Shown: positions 1 through 8,105 of the stretch, piece after piece
Layout of the letters: every line of letters starts with the position of its first letter
Numbering within the stretch: position 1 is the stretch's first letter
Origin: JAZOTM01 sp045657625
GTDB lineage: Bacteria > Bacillota > Clostridia > Lachnospirales > Lachnospiraceae
Length of the DNA: 64,000 nucleotides
Assembly (NCBI GenBank): GCA_045657625.1
Contig: JAZOTM010000009.1
Location: forward strand, 62,001 to 126,000
Reading direction: 5' to 3'
Made by a program: the position numbers and the translations under genes
Notes under the pieces: generated by a model
Seen by the model: the letters and a program-made list of their open reading frames with translations, nothing else
What the model was told of the DNA's origin: nothing
Databases searched by the model: none

Positions 1-762
1 AGAGCTATCGCCTGCGACCTGAAGTTGTACAACCTCTAAGTTGTATTTTGCAGTTTCAATGGCATCAGCCAATTCTTCTGTCTTATCTTCCTGATTTTCA
101 AGTGCTTCTGCATAAGCTGCATATGCGCTGTCTGCAGCACTTTGATATTTAGATAATTCATCAGAAGTAATCGCACCGGCACTGTAGTTTGCCTGTGCAG
201 TAATTAAATCTGCATGTGCAGATTCCCAAGCAGCAAGTGCACTATCTACAGCTTCCTGTAAATCTTCAATTCCTTCTGTATACGCTTCTTCTGCTTCAGT
301 AACAGCATCCTGTGCTTCACTTAAGCTGTGACTGTTCTGTAAAGAAGTTAATGCTTCAGAATTTTCTGCACTTTCTAATGCTTCCTGCAAATCTTCTGTA
401 TCGAAGGAACAAATGACGTCTCCTTCGTTTACATAATCGCCTTCAGAAACATTGACTTCTGTGATGGTTACTCCGTTTAAAGTAGAAGTAACGGTCTCAC
501 TACTTGCAGAAGCAATGGTTCCTGTCACACTGATGGATGTGGATAAATCCATCTTCGTTAATTCCGTATAGCTGGTTCTTTGGGTCATTTCACCTTCCGT
601 GTTATTAGCTGCCAATACATTTGGTACAATGGCTACTGCACTTACAGCGCCTACCAAAACCACCGCAACTACGGCCGAAATGATTTTGTGACCCTTAACA
701 AATACCTTTCCTTTCCCAATTCCTTTTAGAATTGTCTGAAATAACTGCTTTATCTTAGACAT
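1..762 (-). CDS. HlyD/MacA-type efflux membrane-fusion protein (partial, 3' end outside the window)
   Basis: The frame is open from an ATG at 762 to the window edge, giving 254 codons. The N-terminus has a basic stretch and then one hydrophobic segment (about residues 26-48, IISAVVAVVLVGAVSAVAIV), which anchors the protein in the membrane. A biotinyl-lipoyl-like half follows (about 88-120, VNVSEGDYVNEGDVICSFD) and then a long acidic, Ala-rich coiled coil. This is the normal order of periplasmic-adaptor/membrane-fusion subunits of MacA/HlyD type, which in Gram-positives work with ABC exporters. The second lipoyl half and the beta-barrel must lie beyond base 1, and an ABC transporter probably follows there. 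Start choice: AGGAGGT lies eight bases upstream of the ATG. The substrate cannot be told. Confidence 0.85.
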   Translation of the reverse strand, partial: MSKIKQLFQTILKGIGKGKVFVKGHKIISAVVAVVLVGAVSAVAIVPNVLAANNTEGEMTQRTSYTELTKMDLSTSISVTGTIASASSETVTSTLNGVTITEVNVSEGDYVNEGDVICSFDTEDLQEALESAENSEALTSLQNSHSLSEAQDAVTEAEEAYTEGIEDLQEAVDSALAAWESAHADLITAQANYSAGAITSDELSKYQSAADSAYAAYAEALENQEDKTEELADAIETAKYNLEVVQLQVAGDSS

Positions 763-768
763 AAAGAT

Positions 769-797
769 ACCTCCTAATGATAAACATTCTAGGAGGT
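769..797 (-). promoter_or_regulatory. Hairpin able to mask the ribosome binding site of the efflux gene
   Basis: In the leader of the efflux gene an 8-bp perfect inverted repeat (ACCTCCTA / TAGGAGGT) flanks a 13-base loop. The 3' arm is the Shine-Dalgarno sequence of the gene starting at 762. Folding would hide the ribosome binding site, so translation may be gated by this hairpin. The repeat is seen directly; the control role is inferred. Confidence 0.5.
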
Positions 798-860
798 AAT
801 TGTGTTTGAAATGAAATTTCTTTGTGTATATTTTTTTATAAAAATGTGAAAAAAATATGT

Positions 861-1364
861 TTAAAACTTACGGAGCTGGTCTGTGCCGTCATCAATGGTG
901 TTGATGATTTCACGAATTTCCACATAATAGGAATAGGAATCGTTCACCTTCACCAGAACGCGGTCTCCCACCTTGTGTCCCAATAAGGCCTTTCCCATTG
1001 GGGACTCATTGGTAATAAGTCCCTTTAAAGAATTCCCACGTACCGTGGTAACAATCCGATACGTCTCTTCGCAATCATCTTCTTCTATATAAACGCGTAC
1101 CGTATTGTTCAAGCCCACTTCATCCTCTTTGGATTCATCGGTAATGATTTCTGCCGTTTTGATCATTCTTTCCAAATAGCGAATTCGACTTTCATTTCGG
1201 TTCTTATCCTGCTTTGCTGCGTGATATTCAAAATTTTCACTTAAGTCTCCCTGGGCTCTCGCTTCTTTCACCGCCGCAATTGCTTCCTTTCGCACCGTAA
1301 GTTTGCGATATTCGATTTCTTCTTCCATTCTTTTAATATCTTGTTCTGTTAATTTATCATGCAT
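861..1364 (-). CDS. greA: Transcription elongation factor GreA
   Basis: The product is 167 residues, close to the usual 155-160. It binds the RNA polymerase secondary channel and stimulates cleavage of backtracked transcripts. The N-terminal coiled coil carries the family signature EARAQGDLSENFEYHAAK (about residues 34-51), including the acidic tip. The C-terminal FKBP-like domain shows SPMGKALLGHKVGD (about 121-134). The RIRYLERMI element between the two domains is also typical. A short basic tail (DQLRKF) extends the C-terminus. The gene stands alone, 98 bases upstream of the efflux gene on the same strand, and no dedicated terminator is obvious between them. Confidence 0.96.
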   Translation of the reverse strand: MHDKLTEQDIKRMEEEIEYRKLTVRKEAIAAVKEARAQGDLSENFEYHAAKQDKNRNESRIRYLERMIKTAEIITDESKEDEVGLNNTVRVYIEEDDCEETYRIVTTVRGNSLKGLITNESPMGKALLGHKVGDRVLVKVNDSYSYYVEIREIINTIDDGTDQLRKF

Positions 1365-1465
1365 ATTTGTTCCTTCTTGCTTCTCTTTTTATTTCCATTT
1401 ATACTGAAGTCGTTGGAAAAAATTTCCATATCGTTTGAATAACGTTCAGCATAAAGGAGTAGATT

Positions 1466-1759
1466 ATGATTCAACGTGTTGATTTATACCATACCGATTT
1501 TTATAAAAAATCAGACTTCACCGGGAGTTTAAAAGGCATGCGATACACCATCGCACGAAAGCAACCGGAAGAACAGGATCCTTATTTTTTAGTCACCATA
1601 TTCCCGGGTCCTTACAACGAAGAGCACACCGCCGATGAATTAAAGGTAAAAAAGGAATATCCTTTTTCCAATGAAGCCATCGATGAAATCTGTACTTATC
1701 TCAACGAATACTATCAAGAACACGCAGAAGAATTTGAAAAAGGACGCATTATTTATTAA
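1466..1759 (+). CDS. Small conserved-looking hypothetical protein (97 aa)
   Basis: I do not recognise this family. The 97-residue product is soluble, rich in charged and aromatic residues, and has no membrane segment or signal peptide. It contains a YFLVTIFPGPYNEEHT stretch that reads like a folded core, then an acidic helical C-terminus. The start is supported by AAAGGAG eight bases upstream of the ATG. Its last 11 bases overlap the 3' end of the convergent shikimate kinase gene, so the two coding ends share DNA. Codon use matches neighbouring genes, so it is probably real. Confidence 0.7.
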   Translation: MIQRVDLYHTDFYKKSDFTGSLKGMRYTIARKQPEEQDPYFLVTIFPGPYNEEHTADELKVKKEYPFSNEAIDEICTYLNEYYQEHAEEFEKGRIIY

Positions 1760-2249
1760 GTAATGCCACAATTTCCGATGCGATTTCTTCTGCCGATTTT
1801 CCATCGGTTTTTACAGAAAAGTCTGCTACTTTTTCGTAGCGGGCTTTTCTTTCTTCCATCATTTTCGCTATATAATCCACTTCCATATGATCCTTCAACA
1901 ACGGACGATCTTTTCCGTTTTTTACACGCTCTAATACTGTTTCCGGTTCTGCGGTAAGCCAAACAACTTTCCCTGATTTTTTCATCAACCGTTGATTTTC
2001 TTCCCGGATGGACAATCCTCCGCCACAAGAAACCAAAAGCGCTTCACCCTCTGAAATCTTTTTCAACAAACGGGTTTCCAAGTCTCGAAAATATTGTTCG
2101 CCATAAGCACGAAAGATTTGATTGATGCTCATGCCTTTTTCTTCTTCAATTTTTTTGTCCGTATCCAGTTCTTCTATTTGAAGCAATTCCGAAAGAGCCT
2201 TTGACACCGTGCTCTTTCCAACGCCCATAAATCCCACCAAATAAATCAT
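1749..2249 (-). CDS. aroK: Shikimate kinase
   Basis: It phosphorylates shikimate to shikimate 3-phosphate with ATP in the chorismate pathway. Visible elements are the Walker A loop GFMGVGKST near the N-terminus, the shikimate-binding LDTD, the Arg of FRDLE, the CGGG Walker B-like motif, and the lid RPLL. The length of about 166 residues is normal. The chosen ATG (2249) comes one base after the aroD stop, with GGAG seven bases upstream, and gives the usual short N-terminus MIYLVGFMG. An in-frame ATG at 2264 would add five residues. It is co-transcribed with aroD, and its 3' end overlaps a convergent gene. Confidence 0.95.
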   Translation of the reverse strand: MIYLVGFMGVGKSTVSKALSELLQIEELDTDKKIEEEKGMSINQIFRAYGEQYFRDLETRLLKKISEGEALLVSCGGGLSIREENQRLMKKSGKVVWLTAEPETVLERVKNGKDRPLLKDHMEVDYIAKMMEERKARYEKVADFSVKTDGKSAEEIASEIVALLNK

Positions 2250-2250
2250 A

Positions 2251-2997
2251 TTATGCTCCAACATAGCTGTTTAACTCCTCATCGATTTCCTGTAAAATCA
2301 AAGCCAATCTCTTATAATGCAATTGTCCCGGTGCGGAAGACTCCGAGAACGCCGCAAAGGTCACCGCACTTCGCGTAAAGGCGCCCATGATACGACTCAT
2401 CATACCAAGTTGCTTCATCGACATAGAAATAATTTTGGTATCGTACTTTGTTGTAAACTTTTCCGTCACCTCCGCCAAGTCATACACGTCCGACATGTTT
2501 TGCGGCATAACTGCAAGTTTTACAAAATCCGGCTTCGCTTTTTCCATATCCTCTAAAATAGAAAACATTTCCGCTTTAGGCGGCGTAACCATAAAATTAT
2601 GGTGAGATAAAATAACACCAACCTTCTCTTTTAATAAGGATGTGAGTGATACATAATCCTGTATTTGTTTGTATTCCATATCCACGTAATCACAGGCTTT
2701 TTCTTCTGCCAATTTCAAAAGTAAGGCCTTATAAGCTTCCTCTGAAATTTCCAACTCTCCGCCCTCGGTTTTTGTACGGAACGTCACCAACAATTTTTTC
2801 TCGCAAAGTGTCTGCTTGATTTGTTTTGCCAAAGAACTTACTTTTTTGCTATCATAAGCGTCTTCATAATAGTCCACACGCCATTCCACCCAATCAATTT
2901 CCGGCTGATTCATGGCCTTGGCTTCCTCTAAAATTTCAGAACTACGCTGTTTTACAAGTGGTACACAAATATAGGGTTTTTGAAATTCTTTACTCAT
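2251..2997 (-). CDS. aroD: 3-Dehydroquinate dehydratase, type I
   Basis: It dehydrates 3-dehydroquinate to 3-dehydroshikimate through a Schiff base. The 248-residue length fits the type I (AroD) TIM barrel rather than the 150-residue type II enzyme. Landmarks are the substrate-binding VEWRVD (about residues 37-42), TFRTKTEGG (about 73-81), the catalytic His in ILSHHNF, and the Schiff-base Lys in DFVKLAVMP. It is the first gene of an aroD-aroK pair and reads from a promoter in the gap shared with divergent aroE. Confidence 0.95.
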   Translation of the reverse strand: MSKEFQKPYICVPLVKQRSSEILEEAKAMNQPEIDWVEWRVDYYEDAYDSKKVSSLAKQIKQTLCEKKLLVTFRTKTEGGELEISEEAYKALLLKLAEEKACDYVDMEYKQIQDYVSLTSLLKEKVGVILSHHNFMVTPPKAEMFSILEDMEKAKPDFVKLAVMPQNMSDVYDLAEVTEKFTTKYDTKIISMSMKQLGMMSRIMGAFTRSAVTFAAFSESSAPGQLHYKRLALILQEIDEELNSYVGA

Positions 2998-3021
2998 AAC
3001 ATCCTGCCTTTCATTTTAACA

Positions 3022-3050
3022 AGTATAATCCTTCGAAATCTCCGTGGCAA
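3022..3050 (-). promoter_or_regulatory. Promoter of aroD-aroK
   Basis: On the minus strand TTGCCA (3045-3050) and TATACT (3022-3027) are separated by 17 bases, a good sigma-A type promoter reading towards aroD. It lies almost back to back with the aroE promoter. Confidence 0.6.
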
Positions 3051-3054
3051 GTCA

Positions 3055-3083
3055 TTGACACATCTTTACTTTTCTTATATGAT
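3055..3083 (+). promoter_or_regulatory. Promoter of aroE-aroF
   Basis: A consensus TTGACA (3055-3060), a 17-base spacer and TATGAT (3078-3083) form a strong sigma-A type promoter about 50 bases before the aroE start. The -35 box lies only a few bases from that of the divergent aroD promoter, so one regulator could touch both. Confidence 0.7.
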
Positions 3084-3131
3084 AATTTCAATAAATAGAA
3101 GAAAGAACTAATATAACATGAGGTAATACTT

Positions 3132-3995
3132 ATGATAAAAGAAATAACAGGGCACACAAAGCTTCTTTGCCTACTCGGAAGCCCGGTTTCTCACAGCATC
3201 TCTCCACAAATGCACAACAAAGCTTGTGAGCTTTTAGGATTGGATTACTGCTATCTGGCTTTTGACGTGACACCGGAGACCTTACCGGCTGCTTACGAAG
3301 GCTTGAAGACCATGGATGTACAAGGCTTTAACTTGACTATGCCTTTAAAGGAATCCATCATTCCACTTTTAGATGGTTTAACAGAAGCCGCTACTTTAGC
3401 CCATTCCGTAAACACCGTATTCAAAGACGGGGATTCCTATATCGGACACACCACTGACGGCGTCGGTTATATGCGTTCCATCGAAGAAGCCGGTTTCTCT
3501 GCCAAGGGAAAAACCATGACATTACTGGGTGCCGGTGGTGCTGCTTCTTCCATTATGGTACAGGCTGCTTTAGACGGCATGGAAGAGATTTTTGTTTTTA
3601 AACGGAAAAATGCCACCTTTGACAAGGCAAAAGCATTTTGTGACAACATTTCTGCACATACTTCCTGCAAATTGACTTTGCTGGATTTAAACGACAAAGA
3701 ACTGTTGGCTTCCTGTATAAAGAAAAGTCAGATTTTGACCAATGCTACCAATGTGGGCATGGGCAATTTAGAAGGACAAAGTTTGGTGGACCCGGAACTC
3801 TTTCATCCGGACTTATTTGTTTCGGATGTGATCTATCACCCGGAAGAAACCTTGCTATTACAGCAAGCGCGAGAATATGGATTAAAAACCCAAAATGGTT
3901 TATATATGTTGTTGTACCAAGGGGCAGCTGCTTTTGAAACCTGGACCAAGCAGGATATGCCTACAGAAGCAATCAAAGAATTATATTTTCACTAG
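3132..3995 (+). CDS. aroE: Shikimate dehydrogenase
   Basis: It reduces 3-dehydroshikimate to shikimate with NADPH. The 287-residue product has the substrate site SPVSHSISPQMHN near the N-terminus, the catalytic Lys in MPLKE, HSVNTV, and the TTDGVGYM loop. The Rossmann glycine loop LLGAGGAASS (about residues 133-142) follows. It starts after a GAGGT ribosome site and is followed 13 bases later by the DAHP synthase gene, so the two make a small operon. Together with the divergent aroD-aroK it supplies four of the seven chorismate-pathway steps at one locus. Confidence 0.95.
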   Translation: MIKEITGHTKLLCLLGSPVSHSISPQMHNKACELLGLDYCYLAFDVTPETLPAAYEGLKTMDVQGFNLTMPLKESIIPLLDGLTEAATLAHSVNTVFKDGDSYIGHTTDGVGYMRSIEEAGFSAKGKTMTLLGAGGAASSIMVQAALDGMEEIFVFKRKNATFDKAKAFCDNISAHTSCKLTLLDLNDKELLASCIKKSQILTNATNVGMGNLEGQSLVDPELFHPDLFVSDVIYHPEETLLLQQAREYGLKTQNGLYMLLYQGAAAFETWTKQDMPTEAIKELYFH

Positions 3996-4008
3996 GAGTT
4001 AAAATACT

Positions 4009-5037
4009 ATGAGTTTCAAATTTTTAAGAGAATTACCTACTCCGGAGGAATTGAAAACGGATTTACCGCTTTCTCCGGCTATGCAAGCTGCAAAAGCAGA
4101 AAGGGATCGGGAAATCCGCGCCATTATGACCGGAGAAGATTCCCGCTTTTTAGTGGTTGTAGGACCATGTTCTGCAGACAGCGAAGACCCGGTCTGTGAA
4201 TACGTTTCCAGACTTGCACCTATTCAGGAAAAAATCAAAGACAAAGTTCTTATCGTGCCTCGTATTTATACCAACAAGCCACGTACGACAGGCGAAGGAT
4301 ACAAAGGCATTGCTACCCAGCCGGATCCGGAAGGCGATCCAAATATGGTAGCCGGATTGATTGCCATGAGAAAAATGCAGATTCGCGCCATTTCCGAAAG
4401 TGGTTTAACCCCGGCAGACGAAATGCTTTACCCGGACAACTGGGATTATGTAGACGATCTTCTCTCCTACGTAGCCATTGGTGCCCGTTCTGTGGAAGAT
4501 CAACAGCATCGTTTAACAGTCAGTGGTTTTGATGTACCAAGTGGCATGAAAAACCCTACCAGTGGAGATTTATCCGTAATGTTCAACTCCGTTTATGCAG
4601 CACAGCATCCGCATCATTTCGTTCATAGAGGCGTAGAAGTAGAAACCCCTGGAAACGATTTGACTCACGTCATTCTTCGTGGTGCTGTCAGCAAACATGG
4701 AAATTGCAACCCGAACTATCACTATGAAGATTTGATTCGTGTCATCGACATGTACAAAAAGATGGAATTATTAAATCCGGCAGCCATCATCGATGCCAAC
4801 CATGCAAATTCCAACAAGAAATACAAGGAACAGATTCGTATCGTAAAAGAAGTACTTCACAACCGTACGCTTTCCAACGACATCCGCAAAATGGTAAAAG
4901 GTGTCATGATCGAAAGCTACTTAGAACCGGGTGCTCAAAAGATCGGCGAACACATCTATGGAAAATCCATTACCGATCCTTGTCTTGGTTGGAAAGAAAC
5001 AGAAAAATTGTTATACGATATTGCAGATCGTATCTAA
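4009..5037 (+). CDS. aroF: 3-Deoxy-7-phosphoheptulonate (DAHP) synthase, class I AroF/G/H type
   Basis: It condenses phosphoenolpyruvate and erythrose 4-phosphate, the first step of aromatic amino acid synthesis. The product is 342 residues, normal for the AroF/G/H group. It shows GPCSADSEDP (about residues 51-60), the PEP-binding stretch PRIYTNKPRTTGEGYKG (about 84-100), IGARSVEDQQHR, and the metal-site DANHANSNKK near the C-terminus. Which amino acid inhibits it cannot be judged by eye, so the symbol marks the family only. A strong terminator follows the gene. Confidence 0.93.
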   Translation: MSFKFLRELPTPEELKTDLPLSPAMQAAKAERDREIRAIMTGEDSRFLVVVGPCSADSEDPVCEYVSRLAPIQEKIKDKVLIVPRIYTNKPRTTGEGYKGIATQPDPEGDPNMVAGLIAMRKMQIRAISESGLTPADEMLYPDNWDYVDDLLSYVAIGARSVEDQQHRLTVSGFDVPSGMKNPTSGDLSVMFNSVYAAQHPHHFVHRGVEVETPGNDLTHVILRGAVSKHGNCNPNYHYEDLIRVIDMYKKMELLNPAAIIDANHANSNKKYKEQIRIVKEVLHNRTLSNDIRKMVKGVMIESYLEPGAQKIGEHIYGKSITDPCLGWKETEKLLYDIADRI

Positions 5038-5100
5038 CCCGTATTTGATAGAAACGTTCTGAATACAAGCTTTTATATAACATTTAAATAACATCAAACA

Positions 5101-5131
5101 AAAACCCGATTTCCTTCGCAATCGGGTTTTT
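5101..5131 (+). terminator. Intrinsic terminator after the aroE-aroF operon
   Basis: The arms AAAACCCGATT and AATCGGGTTTT form a stem around the loop TCCTTCGC, ending in a T run. It reads in the direction of the preceding operon. The A/T ends are symmetric, so it may also stop transcripts arriving from the NUDIX gene. Confidence 0.85.
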
Positions 5132-5146
5132 GTATAATCTTCTATA

Positions 5147-5251
5147 CGAACATTTATTTTCTACATGTTTATGCCGAAATACAAACATTTACTTTCTGCA
5201 TGTTTATACCAAAACTCGAACATTTACTTTCTACATGCATATGCAAGAATT
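5147..5251. repeat. Three tandem 35-bp repeats running into the 3' end of the NUDIX gene
   Basis: Units begin at 5147, 5182 and 5217 with an exact 35-base period. Each starts CGAACATTTA or CAAACATTTA, has TTTCTRCATG in the middle and ends in an A-rich tail. The third unit contains the last eight codons and the stop of the NUDIX hydrolase gene, so the first two look like degenerate duplicates of the gene's 3' end. There are no spacers between units. Confidence 0.8.
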
Positions 5252-5760
5252 CCGGACACCGTCTTGGCATCTTGAATTTTACCGGCATAAATCATGGACA
5301 ACACTTCCTCTAAATCATACAACTCCACCGCAATATCTTCCCCTTCGTCCAAATCCATCGTACCTTCGGACAACTCTCTTGCTAAAAATACATCGATTTG
5401 TTCATCGCAAAAAGCAACGGTGCTCTTTAAAGAAAGCAACTGCTCCATATAGCCTGCCTTATATCCTGTTTCTTCTTCCAATTCGCGCTTTGCTGCAATT
5501 GCCATATCTTCTTCCGGTGTATTTCTACAACCAGCAGGCAATTCCAAAGTCTCTCTTTCCAAAGCATTTCGATACTGTCGCACCAGAACAATTTTATTCT
5601 CTTTTGTAACCGCAACAACACAAGCAGCTCCCATACGATGCGCCACAAAGTCCCAGTCCTCTTCATGTCCGTTTTCCCATACCATATGGTCCTTGTATAT
5701 ATCTAAAATACTACCCTCATATACCAAGTCTCTAGATTCACGATAAAATTGTCTTTTCAT
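5224..5760 (-). CDS. NUDIX hydrolase, ADP-ribose pyrophosphatase-like
   Basis: The 178-residue protein has a complete NUDIX box (G-x5-E-x7-REL-EE-TG, about residues 98-121, ending RELEEETGY). It is preceded by VVAVTKENKIVLVRQYR and the LELPAG turn, which is the ADP-ribose pyrophosphatase (NudF-like) arrangement. It probably splits ADP-ribose or a related nucleoside diphosphate derivative to house-clean the cytosol. The gene is monocistronic. Its 3' end lies in a 35-bp tandem repeat array, so the C-terminal residues AYACRK are encoded by repeat sequence. Confidence 0.88.
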   Translation of the reverse strand: MKRQFYRESRDLVYEGSILDIYKDHMVWENGHEEDWDFVAHRMGAACVVAVTKENKIVLVRQYRNALERETLELPAGCRNTPEEDMAIAAKRELEEETGYKAGYMEQLLSLKSTVAFCDEQIDVFLARELSEGTMDLDEGEDIAVELYDLEEVLSMIYAGKIQDAKTVSGILAYACRK

Positions 5761-5804
5761 ATTCTTCCTCCCTATGCTATATAGTTATAGTCCCGAATAG
5801 TAAA

Positions 5805-5832
5805 AAAGAGACTCGCAAACGCGAGTCTCTTT
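5805..5832 (-). terminator. Terminator of rny
   Basis: A perfect 12-bp stem (AAAGAGACTCGC / GCGAGTCTCTTT) with an AAAC loop sits six bases past the rny stop. It is followed on the minus strand by T residues. Confidence 0.88.
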
Positions 5833-5837
5833 CGTGG

Positions 5838-7391
5838 TTATTTTGCATAATCTGTAACGCGCGCTTCGCGAATTACATTGACTTTTATCTGTCCAGGATA
5901 TTCCAATTCAGATTCAATTCTCTTTGAAATATCATGTGCTAAAAGCACCATGTCAGCATCACTAACCTGTTCAGGAACTACCATAACTCGAATCTCTCTA
6001 CCCGCTTGAATAGCAAAAGATTTCTCAATACCCTTGAATTCATTTGCAATATCTTCTAACTGTTTTAATCTGTTTGAATATGTTTCGATGGTCTCTCTAC
6101 GCGCACCGGGTCTAGCGGCACTGATTGTGTCAGCTGCCTGAACCAAACAAGCAATAAAGCTTTCCGGCTCTACGTCCCCATGGTGAGCCTCTACGGCGTT
6201 GATCACAAGGTCTGATTCCTTGTACTTGCGACATAAGTCAACACCCAATTGTATATGAGATCCCTCCATCTCATGATCCACTGCTTTACCAATATCATGT
6301 AATAAACCTGCGCGTTTTGCAAGTCTTACATCTTCTCCAACTTCCGCTGCCAACAGACCACAAATCTGAGCAACTTCAATGGAGTGTTTCAATGCATTCT
6401 GTCCATAACTGGTTCTGTACTTCATTTTACCAAGCAAACGTACAAGTTCCGGATGGATTCCATGTACGCCCACTTCCAATACAGCCTGTTCACCCTCTTC
6501 ACGAATAATGGTCTCCACTTCTTTCTGAGCTTTTTCAACCATTTCTTCGATTCTTGCAGGATGAATACGTCCATCTACAATTAATTTCTCTAATGCAATT
6601 CTGGCAATTTCTCTTCGAACCGGATCAAATCCTGATAAAATGACAGCTTCCGGAGTGTCATCGATGATCAAATCCACACCAGTCATGGTCTCTAAAGTAC
6701 GAATATTACGTCCTTCTCTACCAATGATACGTCCTTTCATTTCATCATTTGGCAACTGTACAACAGAAATGGTAGCTTCAGAAACATGATCTGCAGCAAA
6801 TTTTTGAATTGCTGTAACTACATATTCTTTTGCTTTCTTTCCTGCTTCTTCTTTTGCCTGTGTGTCCAGTTCCTTAATTAATTTCGCTTTGTCAATTTTG
6901 ACATCTTCTTCAACAGTTTTTAAAAGATACTCTTTTGCTTGTTCGGAGGTAAGTCCTGAGATTCTTTCGAGTTCCCGTACACGCTCTTCGTTAAGCTTTG
7001 CAACTTCAGCCTTTTCTTTTTCAAGGCTCTGCTCCTTTGCTGTACAACTAGCTTCGCGTCTCTCAACGGCGTCAAGTTTCTTGTCGATAGAAGCCTCTTT
7101 TTGTTCGATTCTTCTTTCGCTGCGCTGAACTTCTGCGCGTCGATCTTTCAGTTCTTTTTCCAATTCGTTACGAGTACGAATGGTCTCTTCCTGAACTTCG
7201 ATGAGAGATTCACGTTTCTTTGTCTCAGCATTTACGACTGCATCGTCAATAATCTGTCTTGCTTTTGCTTCTGCTGTCTGGATTTTAGAGCCTGCAGACT
7301 TTTCATAACGAACGGAAGCCACTACAGCAGTAACAACCACAGCAACAACAATCGCAATCAACACGACGATGATACATGCAACGATCGGCAT
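5838..7391 (-). CDS. rny: Ribonuclease Y
   Basis: This is the membrane-bound endoribonuclease that starts decay of many mRNAs in Firmicutes. The 517-residue product has the expected order. There is one N-terminal membrane helix (about residues 3-26), a long charged coiled coil (about 30-200), a KH domain with GRIIGREGRNIR (about 220-231), and an HD domain whose HD pair is in GLLHDIGKAVDHE, with a later EAHHGD. Length and architecture match the family. AAGGAGG lies 13 bases before the ATG. It follows recX in the same direction after about 100 bases and has its own strong terminator. Confidence 0.96.
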   Translation of the reverse strand: MPIVACIIVVLIAIVVAVVVTAVVASVRYEKSAGSKIQTAEAKARQIIDDAVVNAETKKRESLIEVQEETIRTRNELEKELKDRRAEVQRSERRIEQKEASIDKKLDAVERREASCTAKEQSLEKEKAEVAKLNEERVRELERISGLTSEQAKEYLLKTVEEDVKIDKAKLIKELDTQAKEEAGKKAKEYVVTAIQKFAADHVSEATISVVQLPNDEMKGRIIGREGRNIRTLETMTGVDLIIDDTPEAVILSGFDPVRREIARIALEKLIVDGRIHPARIEEMVEKAQKEVETIIREEGEQAVLEVGVHGIHPELVRLLGKMKYRTSYGQNALKHSIEVAQICGLLAAEVGEDVRLAKRAGLLHDIGKAVDHEMEGSHIQLGVDLCRKYKESDLVINAVEAHHGDVEPESFIACLVQAADTISAARPGARRETIETYSNRLKQLEDIANEFKGIEKSFAIQAGREIRVMVVPEQVSDADMVLLAHDISKRIESELEYPGQIKVNVIREARVTDYAK

Positions 7392-7494
7392 TTGTACAGA
7401 AACACCTCCTTATTTAATTTTCATTGTACATATAACAAAAAATACTAATTACTGTCATAAATAACAACAATTAAATTTTACCTATTCTGAATGG

Positions 7495-8103
7495 TCATGT
7501 CAAGTATTCGCTGCATTTCATAACCCTTAAAATATCGGCACTTTGAAAGCCTTTTCGGATTAAAAATCCATAGATTTTTTGCTTTTCTTTTTGGTCGCTT
7601 TCCTCATAAGAAAAGTTCTTTTTCTGCAGCCACATTTTAATATAGGCATCTTCATCTCCCACATATTCTTCTTCCATGGCTGCCTCTATAATCTCTTTGG
7701 AAACGCCTTTCTCCATCAATTTCAGACGAAGCTTTCCCTTACTCTCTTTGGCACAATGATAGCGAATATAGTTTTCTGCATAGCGCCTATCGTCCAAGAA
7801 ATGCCTTTCTTTCAAATAAAAAACAGCCTCATCAATCATTTCCTCAGGATAGCTATTTTCTTTTAATTTTCGGCGTATCTGTGCCTCTGTACGATCTTGC
7901 TTCTCTAACAAAAAAACCGCACGCTTTTTTACACGGATTTGTAGTTTTTTTGCAAGAGCTTCATATTCCGTTTCAGAGAGCTCCAACCCCTCTTCCGGGA
8001 AGAGGGGTTTTAATTCTCCTTTGTAAAAAACCATACGGTTTCCATTATCAAACGTCAGGGCAACTTTGCCTTTTTCTAATTGTTCGACTTTATCGATTCT
8101 CAT
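7495..8103 (-). CDS. recX: Regulatory protein RecX
   Basis: RecX binds RecA filaments and limits their activity. The 202-residue protein is made of repeated three-helix RecX units. FLLEKQDRTEAQIRRKL and YLKERHFLDDRRYAENYIR are the most typical segments, followed by KLMEKGVSKEIIEAA. The start codon comes two bases after the recA stop, so translation is likely coupled. It probably depends on the recA promoter and so on the SOS response. Confidence 0.93.
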   Translation of the reverse strand: MRIDKVEQLEKGKVALTFDNGNRMVFYKGELKPLFPEEGLELSETEYEALAKKLQIRVKKRAVFLLEKQDRTEAQIRRKLKENSYPEEMIDEAVFYLKERHFLDDRRYAENYIRYHCAKESKGKLRLKLMEKGVSKEIIEAAMEEEYVGDEDAYIKMWLQKKNFSYEESDQKEKQKIYGFLIRKGFQSADILRVMKCSEYLT

Positions 8104-8105
8104 TT

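Noticed and set aside
1749..1759. Frameshift or misassembly from the overlapping convergent gene ends
   Set aside because: Both frames end normally with intact C-termini. An 11-base convergent overlap is ordinary in compact genomes, as is the 20-base one at 18417-18436.
5147..5251. CRISPR array
   Set aside because: The three 35-base units touch each other with no spacers and overlap a coding sequence. No cas genes are near, so this is a simple tandem repeat.
5130..5609. 159-residue plus-strand frame opposite the NUDIX gene
   Set aside because: It starts in the tandem repeats, lacks a ribosome site, has Leu/Pro/His-rich antisense composition, and lies over a clear NUDIX gene.
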